The notes under the pieces were generated by a model that saw only the letters and a program-made list of their open reading frames with translations, did no database searches and was not told where the DNA came from. The position numbers and the translations under genes were made by a program. A stretch of DNA of 16,121 nt from an uncultured Flavobacterium sp. GTDB lineage: Bacteria > Bacteroidota > Bacteroidia > Flavobacteriales > Flavobacteriaceae. Below are positions 6,606-14,022 of this stretch, piece after piece (the stretch's first letter is position 1; each line of letters starts with the position of its first letter). Where the stretch lies: assembly GCF_946479975.1 (NCBI RefSeq), contig NZ_CAMLIX010000114.1, positions 1-16,121 of the forward strand. Direction: 5' to 3'.

Positions 6606-8384
6606 ATGTCATTAGCACAAATTCTAACACCTTCTATACAAAAAGCAATACAAGCATTATTTGATGTTACTGTTGATAAAATCGAATTTCAAACTACTAG
6701 AAAAGAGTTTGAAGGCGATATTACAATGGTCATTTTTCCATTACTAAAATTGACTAAAAGCAATCCTGTAGATCTGGGAAATAAAATTGGAAATTATTTA
6801 GTTGAAAATGTTGATGAAGTCGCACGTTTTAATGTAGTTTCTGGGTTTTTGAATATTGTAATTTCAGATAGTTATTATGTGAATTTCTTTAACGCAATAA
6901 AAGACCAAAAACAATTCGGATTTGTAACTCCAAATCCAGAAGAGAAAGCGGTTATGGTAGAATATTCTTCTCCAAACACCAATAAACCTCTGCACTTGGG
7001 TCACGTTCGTAATAACTTATTAGGATATTCTGTTGCAGAAATCTTAAAAGCTTCTGGTAAAAAAGTGTACAAAACTCAAATTATCAACGATAGAGGAATT
7101 CATATCTGTAAATCGATGCTGGCTTGGGAGAAATTCGGAAACGGAGAAACTCCTGAAACTTCTGGTTTAAAAGGAGATAAATTGGTTGGTAAATATTATG
7201 TTGAGTTTGACAAAGCATATAAAGCTGAAATCAACAGTTTAATTGAAACTGGAAAAACAGAAGAAGAAGCAAAAAAACAAGCTCCAATGATTATTGAAGC
7301 TCAAGAGATGCTTAAAAAATGGGAAGCTGGTGATGAAAAGGTGATTGCACTTTGGAAAAAAATGAACGAATGGGTTTATGAAGGTTTCGCAACAACTTAT
7401 ACCAATCTTGGAGTTAATTTTGATAAATATTATTACGAAAGCAACACCTATCTTTTAGGAAAAGATGTTGTTCAAGTAGGTCTTGATAAAGGCGTTTTTG
7501 AAAAAGATCCAGACGGTTCTGTTTGGATTGATTTGACAGATGAAGGTCTAGATCGTAAAATCGTACTTCGTTCTGACGGAACAGCGGTTTACATGACGCA
7601 AGATATTGGAACTGCAATTCAGCGTGTAAAAGATATGTCAGATGTTGGCGGAATGGTTTATACGGTTGGAAATGAACAGGATTATCACTTTAAAGTGTTA
7701 TTCTTAATCTTGAAAAAGCTAGGTTTTGACTGGGCTTCAAGTCTGTATCATTTGTCGTACGGAATGGTAGATTTACCATCTGGAAAAATGAAAAGCCGTG
7801 AAGGAACTGTTGTAGATGCAGACGATTTAATGCAGGACATGATCAATACTGCCAAACAAATTTCTGAAGATTTAGGAAAACTAGACGGCTATTCTGAAGA
7901 AGAAAAAGCAAAAATGTATACAACAATTGGTCTTGGAGCTTTAAAATATTATATTTTAAAAGTAGATCCTAAGAAACGTATCTTATTCAATCCAGAAGAA
8001 TCTGTTGATTTTGCTGGAAATACGGGTCCGTTTATTCAATATACGTATGCTAGAATTCAGTCAATAATTCGAAAAGCAGATTTTGATTTTAGCGCTAAAA
8101 TTGAAATGAAAGAGATTCACGAAAAAGAAAAAGAATTGGTAAAACAAATCGAACTTTTTCCAGAAGTAATACAAAATGCGGCTCAGAATCACAGCCCGGC
8201 ATTAATTGCTAATTATACCTACGATTTGGTAAAAGAATACAACTCATTCTACCAATCGGTACACATTTTAGGAGAAGTAGATTTGACAAAAAAAATATTC
8301 AGAGTACAGCTTTCTCAAAAGGTTTCAGAAGTTATTAATTCTGCATTCCAATTATTAGGAATAGAAGTTCCAGAGAGAATGTAA
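6606..8384 (+). CDS. argS: Arginyl-tRNA synthetase
   Basis: This 592-residue class I aminoacyl-tRNA synthetase attaches arginine to tRNA-Arg in the cytoplasm. The N-terminal additional domain covers about residues 1-100 (GDITMVIFPLLK, 38-49). The catalytic domain carries SSPNTNKPLHLGHVRN (121-136), whose HLGH is the HIGH motif. The second signature appears as KMKSREG (394-400) in the KMSKS position. GNTGPFIQYTYAR begins the helical region leading to the C-terminal DALR anticodon-binding domain (about 475-592), which ends in the usual short IEVPERM tail. Length and motif order are those of a complete bacterial enzyme, with no truncation. The start at 6606 fits the promoter box 22 nt upstream. 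It is monocistronic, closed by a long-stem terminator. Confidence 0.97.
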   Translation: MSLAQILTPSIQKAIQALFDVTVDKIEFQTTRKEFEGDITMVIFPLLKLTKSNPVDLGNKIGNYLVENVDEVARFNVVSGFLNIVISDSYYVNFFNAIKDQKQFGFVTPNPEEKAVMVEYSSPNTNKPLHLGHVRNNLLGYSVAEILKASGKKVYKTQIINDRGIHICKSMLAWEKFGNGETPETSGLKGDKLVGKYYVEFDKAYKAEINSLIETGKTEEEAKKQAPMIIEAQEMLKKWEAGDEKVIALWKKMNEWVYEGFATTYTNLGVNFDKYYYESNTYLLGKDVVQVGLDKGVFEKDPDGSVWIDLTDEGLDRKIVLRSDGTAVYMTQDIGTAIQRVKDMSDVGGMVYTVGNEQDYHFKVLFLILKKLGFDWASSLYHLSYGMVDLPSGKMKSREGTVVDADDLMQDMINTAKQISEDLGKLDGYSEEEKAKMYTTIGLGALKYYILKVDPKKRILFNPEESVDFAGNTGPFIQYTYARIQSIIRKADFDFSAKIEMKEIHEKEKELVKQIELFPEVIQNAAQNHSPALIANYTYDLVKEYNSFYQSVHILGEVDLTKKIFRVQLSQKVSEVINSAFQLLGIEVPERM

Positions 8385-8402
8385 TTTATTCTATAATGAT
8401 AT

Positions 8403-8442
8403 AAGAGCCGATAATTATTTTAATTATCGGCTCTTTTTTTTT
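8403..8442 (+). terminator. argS terminator
   Basis: A perfect 15-bp stem, AAGAGCCGATAATTA (8403-8417) with TAATTATCGGCTCTT (8421-8435), has a 3-nt loop and a nine-T tract (8434-8442), 18 nt after the argS stop codon. Confidence 0.95.
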
Positions 8443-8445
8443 GGA

Positions 8446-8589
8446 ATGAAAAGTAAATTGATTGGAAGGTTTAATTCAATAGTTTTTACACTATTGGCTT
8501 TTCTTATTACTATAATGTCCGATAGAGGATTATTTGTAATTAAATTCCTTCTTATTTTTGCTATTAGAATTAAGATTAATATTCATTAA
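8446..8589 (+). CDS. Doubtful 47-codon ORF, hydrophobic
   Basis: An ATG at 8446 opens a 47-codon frame ending at TAA 8587-8589. It encodes a basic N-terminus (MKSKLIGRF) and two hydrophobic stretches (about residues 12-24 and 29-40), like a tiny membrane peptide. Against it: it begins 4 nt after the T-tract of the argS terminator, leaving no room for its own promoter or leader, and hydrophobic chance frames are common in AT-rich DNA. I recognise no homologue. It is recorded because an orphan terminator lies downstream. Confidence 0.15.
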   Translation: MKSKLIGRFNSIVFTLLAFLITIMSDRGLFVIKFLLIFAIRIKINIH

Positions 8590-8694
8590 AGGTATCTCCT
8601 TATATTCATTTTTATCTATTTTGAATTAGTACACTATTTAGTCTAAAGTGATTAAGGAATAAGAAACCATCTATAACATATAGATGGTTTTTTT
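8566..8694 (+). ncRNA. Candidate short untranslated transcript ending at an orphan terminator
   Basis: A terminator at 8664-8694 has no convincing gene before it. Upstream is a -7-like box TATTTTTG (8553-8560) with TTG at 8534-8536, a spacing of 16 nt, slightly short of the usual range. Together they would define an RNA of about 130 nt. No family (6S, tmRNA, RNase P, riboswitch) was recognised. The evidence is only a promoter-like box and a terminator. Confidence 0.2.
8664..8694 (+). terminator. Orphan terminator in the argS-susC gap
   Basis: A perfect stem, AAACCATCTATA (8664-8675) with TATAGATGGTTT (8679-8690), has a 3-nt loop and a T-tract running to 8694. In the reverse direction the tail is poor, so it acts on plus-strand transcripts. 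It lies 280 nt after the argS stop, behind argS's own terminator, so it either backs that up or ends a separate short RNA. Confidence 0.8.
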
Positions 8695-8809
8695 ATTTCA
8701 ATTTTTTCTGCATTGCTCAAAGTAACGCAATTTTCTTACTTTATAATTTCCTACAAATCTTGACCAACTAAGCCCGATTTTAACCATAATAACTCTTATT
8801 TGTAGTATT

Positions 8810-8836
8810 AGTATTATGATAAATTATGTTAATACT
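8810..8836. promoter_or_regulatory. Possible activator site upstream of the first susC promoter
   Basis: AGTATTA (8810-8816) and TAATACT (8830-8836) form a perfect 7-bp inverted repeat with a 13-nt spacer. A further overlapping AGTATTA (8804-8810) gives a short tandem pair. The site ends 10 nt before the -33 box, a usual place for an activator. The DNA is AT-rich, so chance is possible. Confidence 0.3.
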
Positions 8837-8846
8837 GATATTTTTC

Positions 8847-8877
8847 TTGTTAAAATTTATATTTTTTAATAGATTGC
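8847..8877 (+). promoter_or_regulatory. Predicted promoter of the first susC-susD operon
   Basis: TTG (8847-8849) and TAGATTGC (8870-8877), an imperfect TAnnTTTG, are 20 nt apart. The 14-nt context TTCTTGTTAAAATT (8844-8857) is repeated exactly at the same place upstream of the second susC. The leader would be about 20 nt. Confidence 0.6.
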
Positions 8878-8903
8878 GGGTCTAATCATAAAATAAATAA
8901 CAA

Positions 8904-11900
8904 ATGAGACAAAAAATTAAAAGATTAATTGTGTTATTTTTTATTCTTGCGATCCAGCTTCTGGCTGCCCAGGAAAAAAAAATTTCAGGAGTAGTTACAG
9001 ATAATGCTGGCATTCCTTTACCAGGTGTAAGTATCTCGATTAAAGGAACAAGTTTAGGATCGCAAACAGATTTTGACGGGAAATATGTTATTAAAGCATC
9101 AACTTCGCAAGTTTTAGTGTTTAGCTACATTGGATTTAAAACACAAGAAATAACTGTAAACAATTCTGTTATTAATGTGAAACTAAGTGACGCTTCGTTA
9201 GAGCTTGAAACCGTAGTGGTTACTACAGCCATGGGAGTTAAAAGAGAAAAAAAATCTTTAGGCTATGCAACACAGCAAATTTCTGGTAAAGATTTAGACG
9301 GAGGCGCAGGAAATACGAATGTCTCTAATCTTTTATCTGGAAAAGCGGCAGGAGTTGAGGTTTCTAGAAATACAAATTTTGGAGGATCTACAAACGTCGT
9401 CATTCGTGGAAATAAATCTCTTACGGGAAATAATCAAGCACTTTGGGTTGTGGATGGTGTGCCTATTGATAACTCAAACTCAAATTCTACTACTCAAAAT
9501 ACTGGTAGAGGAGGTTATGATTATGGTAATAATGCATCAGATATCAATCAGGAAGATATTGAGAGTATTAACATTCTTAAAGGTGCTGCCGCAACAGCCT
9601 TATACGGATCAAGAGCAGCAAATGGTGTTGTTATGGTAACAACTAAAAAAGGAAAAAAAGGAGAAGATAAAAAAGTTGGTTTTACTTTTTCGAGCACCTT
9701 AACAGTTGGAACAGTTGATAAATCTACGTTTCCAAAATATCAGAATAAATATGGATCAGGTTATGGTTTTGGAAGTTCTTTTCTTAATGAAGCATCAATA
9801 CCAACAGTAGATACTTCGAATGATGCTTCTTACGGTGATGCCTTTGATGGCAGACCAGTTTATCAATGGGATGCTTATACTCCGTATTCAAAAAATTATG
9901 GTAAAGCTACACCTTGGCAAGCTGCCAAAAATGGACCAATTACTTTTTTCAAAACAGCGCAGACCTCTACAAATAGTTTGTCTCTTGAAAAAGCTACTGA
10001 AAAATCAAGTCTTTCTTTGTCTTATGTAAATACAATTCAAACTGGCATTTTGCCAAATAGTGAATTGAAAAAAAATCAGTTAAGTGCTAGATTTAGTCAA
10101 AAAATTACCGATAAATTAACAGCAAATGCTTATGCCGCTGTTACATTACAAAATACTGTAGGTAGAAACTCAACAGGATATAATGATAACATCATGGGAA
10201 CCTTTAGACAATGGTGGGAAACCAACGTAGATGTAAAGGAACTTCAAAATGTATACAATGCTTCTGGCGGACAAAATATAACATGGAACTGGGCTGATCC
10301 AACAGCTGCTCAATTAAAACCTGCTTACTGGGATAACCCGTACTTTACACGTTATCAAAATTATTCATCAGATAATAAAACACGTTTATTTAGTTATGCT
10401 TCTCTTAACTACGAAATAACAAGTTGGTTAAGCGCTTTAGGACGCGTTTCTTTGGATACTTCTAAACAGCTTCAGGAAGAAAGAAGAGCAGTAGGATCTA
10501 TTGCATCGGGATTTGGATTGTCTCCTGTTGATGAAAATTCAGGATATCAAAGATATGATCTAAGTTTTCAGGAAATCAATTATGATTTTATGTTAAACTT
10601 CAATAAGAAATTTGGAGATAATCTAAGTTTGACCGGAGTTCTTGGTGCAAATAGCAGAAGAAATGATAAAGATAATGTATTGTCGTCTACAATTGGAGGT
10701 TTGGTTGAAGCCGGAAAGTATGCATTATCAAATTCTAGATACGAATTGCCTTTTCCCACAGAGAGTAAAGCAAAATGGGGCGTTGACGGGCTTTATGCAC
10801 AGGGCTCAATTGGTTATATGGATACGTATTTTATTGATGCTTCTGTTAGAAGAGATGTTTCTTCAACATTGCCAAAAGCAAATAACACTTATGTTTATCC
10901 TGCAATTTCAGGGTCATTGCTATTTTCTAATTTAGCAAAATTAAGCTGGCTAAACTTAGGGAAATTCAGATTAAACTATGCCGAAGTTGGTAATGATGCA
11001 GAACCGCTTACTTTGATAAATACTTATACAAGAAGTTCAAATTTTAATGATCAGCCTATATATACTTTACCAAATGTTAATAAAAATTCTAATCTTAAAC
11101 CAGAAAGAACAAAATCTTTTGAAGTTGGTTTAGAAACGAGCACTCTTAACAGACGTTTAGGACTTGATGTTACTTATTATAAAACCAATACAGTAGATCA
11201 AATTGTATCTGCAGAAGTTTCGTCTGCTTCTGGTTTTACAAATGCTTGGGTTAATGGTGGAAATATTGAAAATAGAGGTTTAGAAATACAACTTACAGGA
11301 ACTCCTGTAAAAACCGAAAATTTTACTTGGGATATTACTGTAAACTGGTCTAATAACAAAAGTAAAGTTGTTTCCCTGCCTAAAGGTGTAGATAATTTAC
11401 AAATCGCTTCTTTTCAAGGAGGTGTTACCATAAATGCAACTCCGAGAGAAGCTTACGGAGCTATTAAAGGTACAGACTATATTTATACCAATGGTCAACG
11501 AACTGTTGATCAAAAAACAGGTAGATATTTAATTTCCGGAACATCAGATAATACTATAGGTAATGTTACACCAGATTGGATTGGAGGAGTTAGAAATAAA
11601 TTTTCTTATAAAAATGTTTCTATGAGCTTTTTAATTGATACGCAAAAAGGCGGTGATATATTCTCTCTTGATATGTATTATGGTTTAGCAACTGGACTTT
11701 ATAAAGAAACTGGTGCAGGAACAATTAGAGAAACAGGTGTTGTAAATCCAGGTGTAGGTGTAATTGTTAATGCTGATAAGACAACTACTGTAATTCAAAA
11801 TACAGTTGCTACAGTTAATAATAATAATTTACCAAGTACAGGTCCGGGTTCTTTCTCTAATAATTACGGTTATCTAGCAGCTCCGGCAAAGGCCTTTATA

Positions 11901-12152
11901 TATGATGCTTCTTATGTAAAGTTAAGAGAGGTTTCAATTTCTTATAACTTTCCAAAACGCATGTTCGAAAAAACATTTGTAAATGCAGCAACGTTAAGTT
12001 TAGTGGGGTCAAACCTATGGATCATAAGCAAAAATTTACCTTATGCAGATCCAGAAAGCGGCTTGTCATCAGGAAATAAATCCAGAGGTTATTCTGTTGG
12101 GTCTTTACCAACAACAAGAGATATAGGATTCAACTTAACATTTAAATTTTAA
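8904..12152 (+). CDS. SusC/RagA-family TonB-linked outer-membrane transporter
   Basis: This 1082-residue protein is of typical SusC length. A signal peptide (MRQKIKRLIV..LLAA, cut probably after residue 22) is followed by the carboxypeptidase-like N-terminal domain (about 25-98, with GVVTDNAGIPLPGVSISIKG and FDGKY). A TonB-box-like strand, ETVVVTTAMGVKREKKSLGY, lies at 102-121. The plug (about 122-250) contains NVVIRGNKSL, LWVVDGVPID, EDIESINILKGAAATALYGSRAANGVV and VTTKKGKKG. The barrel runs to a terminal strand, GFNLTFKF, ending in Phe as outer-membrane beta-signals do. It imports a nutrient across the outer membrane using TonB energy, working with the SusD encoded 11 nt downstream. No degradative enzyme is nearby, so the substrate is unknown. 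The start is firm because the signal peptide begins at the first Met and the second susC has the same MRQK start. Confidence 0.95.
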   Translation: MRQKIKRLIVLFFILAIQLLAAQEKKISGVVTDNAGIPLPGVSISIKGTSLGSQTDFDGKYVIKASTSQVLVFSYIGFKTQEITVNNSVINVKLSDASLELETVVVTTAMGVKREKKSLGYATQQISGKDLDGGAGNTNVSNLLSGKAAGVEVSRNTNFGGSTNVVIRGNKSLTGNNQALWVVDGVPIDNSNSNSTTQNTGRGGYDYGNNASDINQEDIESINILKGAAATALYGSRAANGVVMVTTKKGKKGEDKKVGFTFSSTLTVGTVDKSTFPKYQNKYGSGYGFGSSFLNEASIPTVDTSNDASYGDAFDGRPVYQWDAYTPYSKNYGKATPWQAAKNGPITFFKTAQTSTNSLSLEKATEKSSLSLSYVNTIQTGILPNSELKKNQLSARFSQKITDKLTANAYAAVTLQNTVGRNSTGYNDNIMGTFRQWWETNVDVKELQNVYNASGGQNITWNWADPTAAQLKPAYWDNPYFTRYQNYSSDNKTRLFSYASLNYEITSWLSALGRVSLDTSKQLQEERRAVGSIASGFGLSPVDENSGYQRYDLSFQEINYDFMLNFNKKFGDNLSLTGVLGANSRRNDKDNVLSSTIGGLVEAGKYALSNSRYELPFPTESKAKWGVDGLYAQGSIGYMDTYFIDASVRRDVSSTLPKANNTYVYPAISGSLLFSNLAKLSWLNLGKFRLNYAEVGNDAEPLTLINTYTRSSNFNDQPIYTLPNVNKNSNLKPERTKSFEVGLETSTLNRRLGLDVTYYKTNTVDQIVSAEVSSASGFTNAWVNGGNIENRGLEIQLTGTPVKTENFTWDITVNWSNNKSKVVSLPKGVDNLQIASFQGGVTINATPREAYGAIKGTDYIYTNGQRTVDQKTGRYLISGTSDNTIGNVTPDWIGGVRNKFSYKNVSMSFLIDTQKGGDIFSLDMYYGLATGLYKETGAGTIRETGVVNPGVGVIVNADKTTTVIQNTVATVNNNNLPSTGPGSFSNNYGYLAAPAKAFIYDASYVKLREVSISYNFPKRMFEKTFVNAATLSLVGSNLWIISKNLPYADPESGLSSGNKSRGYSVGSLPTTRDIGFNLTFKF

Positions 12153-12163
12153 TAATATACAAC

Positions 12164-13666
12164 ATGAAAAAGATATTTTATTTTTTAAGCATTGTTTTTC
12201 TGGCAAGTTCATGCAGTGATTTGACAGATTTAAATACAGATGAGAAAAACTCACCAAAAGTACCACCTTCGACATTATTTACAAGTGCTCAAAAAGGTAT
12301 TGCTGAACAGATGATAAATTCAAGTGTAAATAAAAACATTTTTAGATTAGTGAATCAGCAATGGACAGAAACTACCTATATTGATGAATCAATTTACCAA
12401 TGGACATCAAGAAAGATTTCAGATAATCACTGGAATGCTTTTTTCTCTGGTACAACTACAAATGATGGCTCTATGGATGATTTGATTCATGCAAAATCTT
12501 ATCTTGAAAATGAAGTTATTTTAGCGTCAGATCCTCAATTTGAAGCTAAAACAATTGTAAAAAACAACCAACTTGCGTTAATTGACATTTTAATGGTTTA
12601 CTCCTATCAGATTCTGGTAGATACTTTTGGTGATTTACCTTATTCAGAAGCTCACAAAGGATCTGAAAATTATTTACCTAAATACGATAAAGCAGTAGAT
12701 ATTTATAAAGATTTAATAGTACGTCTTAATAATGATATTACAAACATAAACACAGATTATGCCGGTTTTGGTACAGCCGATGTTATTTATCAGGGCAAAC
12801 TAAATCTATGGATAAAATTTGCAAATAGCGTTAAATTAAAATTAGGTATAAATCTAAAAGCTTCAGGTTTAGAAGACTCTATAGCTGATGCCACTATAAT
12901 TTCAGCATCAACAGGCGCTTTTACATCAAATGCTGATAATGCAAAAATTGCTTATCAAAATAATGTTCCAAATACAAATCCAATTTATGTTGATTTAGTT
13001 TCAGGAGGAAGACATGATTTTGTACCTGCGCAACCTTTTGTAGATGCTTTGGTAGCGAAAAATGATCCAAGAACCAAAGCTTATTTTGCTCAAAATTTAA
13101 AAGATGATGATGGAAATCCTTTACCTTACAAAGGAGGAATAGTAGGTCTTAAAAATAGTTTTGGAAAATATACACATGTAAGTGATGCAATTCAATTACC
13201 AGATTTTAAAGGAACATATTTGGATTATGCAGAGGTAGAATTTTTATTAGCCGAAGCTGTCGAAAGAGGAATCGCTATTGAAGGCAGTGCAGAATCTCAC
13301 TATAATAATGCAATTAAAGCTTCAATGCAAGATTGGGGATTATCAAGTACAGATGCACAGAACTACTTAGCTCAGCCATCTGTAGCTTATTCGACCGCCA
13401 CAGGAAGTTGGCAGCAAAAAATTGGAGAACAAGCATGGTATGCGATGTTTAACAGAGGATTTGAAGGCTGGACATTTACAAGACGATTAAATTTTCCTGC
13501 ACTAGTTGCTCCCTCAAACGCTGATGCATCTGCAAATGGACAAATTCCATCAAGAATGGCTTACCCAATTAGAGAGCAGACTCTTAATGCGTCAAATTAT
13601 AGTGCCGCAGCGACTGCTATTGGCGGAGATAAATTAAAGACAAAGCTATTTTGGGATAAGGACTAG
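12164..13666 (+). CDS. SusD/RagB-family nutrient-binding outer-membrane lipoprotein
   Basis: This 500-residue protein is the partner lid of the SusC before it. The signal peptide ends in a lipobox (FLASSC), making Cys17 the lipidated residue. The following SDLTD is acidic, as expected for lipoproteins exported to the cell surface in this phylum. The body is alpha-helical with SusD-type features: an early LFTSAQKGIAEQM helix (38-50), the TPR-like YSYQILVDTFGDLPYSEA, the YLDYAEVEFLLAEA helix, WYAMFNRGFEGW, and the C-terminal SRMAYPIREQTLN (463-475). It best fits the SusD-like_2 group rather than the classic starch protein. It is co-transcribed with the susC 11 nt upstream, and a terminator follows 54 nt after the stop. 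The ligand is not predictable from the sequence. Confidence 0.94.
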   Translation: MKKIFYFLSIVFLASSCSDLTDLNTDEKNSPKVPPSTLFTSAQKGIAEQMINSSVNKNIFRLVNQQWTETTYIDESIYQWTSRKISDNHWNAFFSGTTTNDGSMDDLIHAKSYLENEVILASDPQFEAKTIVKNNQLALIDILMVYSYQILVDTFGDLPYSEAHKGSENYLPKYDKAVDIYKDLIVRLNNDITNINTDYAGFGTADVIYQGKLNLWIKFANSVKLKLGINLKASGLEDSIADATIISASTGAFTSNADNAKIAYQNNVPNTNPIYVDLVSGGRHDFVPAQPFVDALVAKNDPRTKAYFAQNLKDDDGNPLPYKGGIVGLKNSFGKYTHVSDAIQLPDFKGTYLDYAEVEFLLAEAVERGIAIEGSAESHYNNAIKASMQDWGLSSTDAQNYLAQPSVAYSTATGSWQQKIGEQAWYAMFNRGFEGWTFTRRLNFPALVAPSNADASANGQIPSRMAYPIREQTLNASNYSAAATAIGGDKLKTKLFWDKD

Positions 13667-13720
13667 TCTATAAATAACGCTTTGTATATATTATGATTTA
13701 AATACTAATACGAAAGAACT

Positions 13721-13755
13721 AAAGCCGTCTGAGAGTCTAATCCAGACGGCTTTTT
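13721..13755 (+). terminator. Terminator of the first susC-susD operon
   Basis: A perfect 11-bp stem, AAAGCCGTCTG (13721-13731) with CAGACGGCTTT (13743-13753), has an 11-nt loop and a short T-tract. It closes the operon, so the second susC needs its own promoter. Confidence 0.92.
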
Positions 13756-13963
13756 AGTTTTATAAATTGTTTTTTATTTAAGGAAAAATGGTTCTATATA
13801 ACTTTTTAGTAAAAAACACAAAATTAAGTTAATTCTTACTTTATAGTTAATTTCATAACTAATTTATATCTTAAATCTTTATAAATTAACACTAAAAATA
13901 CAAATTACAATCTTGAATTGTAGTATATGTTTTATGTTTAATAAGTTAAAAACTAGTTAATTC
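13756..13963. other. AT-rich region upstream of the second susC promoter
   Basis: No gene is seen. It contains AGTTAATTCTT twice (13827-13837 and 13955-13965, the second overlapping the promoter). It also contains TTGTAGTAT (13918-13926), present as well upstream of the first susC (8800-8808) at nearly the same distance from the promoter. Confidence 0.5.
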
Positions 13964-13994
13964 TTGTTAAAATTACTTTAATTTTTTAAGTTCG
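13964..13994 (+). promoter_or_regulatory. Predicted promoter of the second susC
   Basis: TTG (13964-13966) and TAAGTTCG (13987-13994), an imperfect TAnnTTTG, are 20 nt apart, the same spacing as at the first susC. The surrounding TTCTTGTTAAAATT (13961-13974) is identical in both. The leader would be about 22 nt. Confidence 0.6.
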
Positions 13995-14022
13995 TCCTCT
14001 AAAAAAATCAAATAACAAAATA

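Noticed and set aside
9319..10935. Plus-strand frames inside the first susC
   Set aside because: Their translations are low-complexity readings of another frame of a well-conserved SusC; no promoter or family resemblance.
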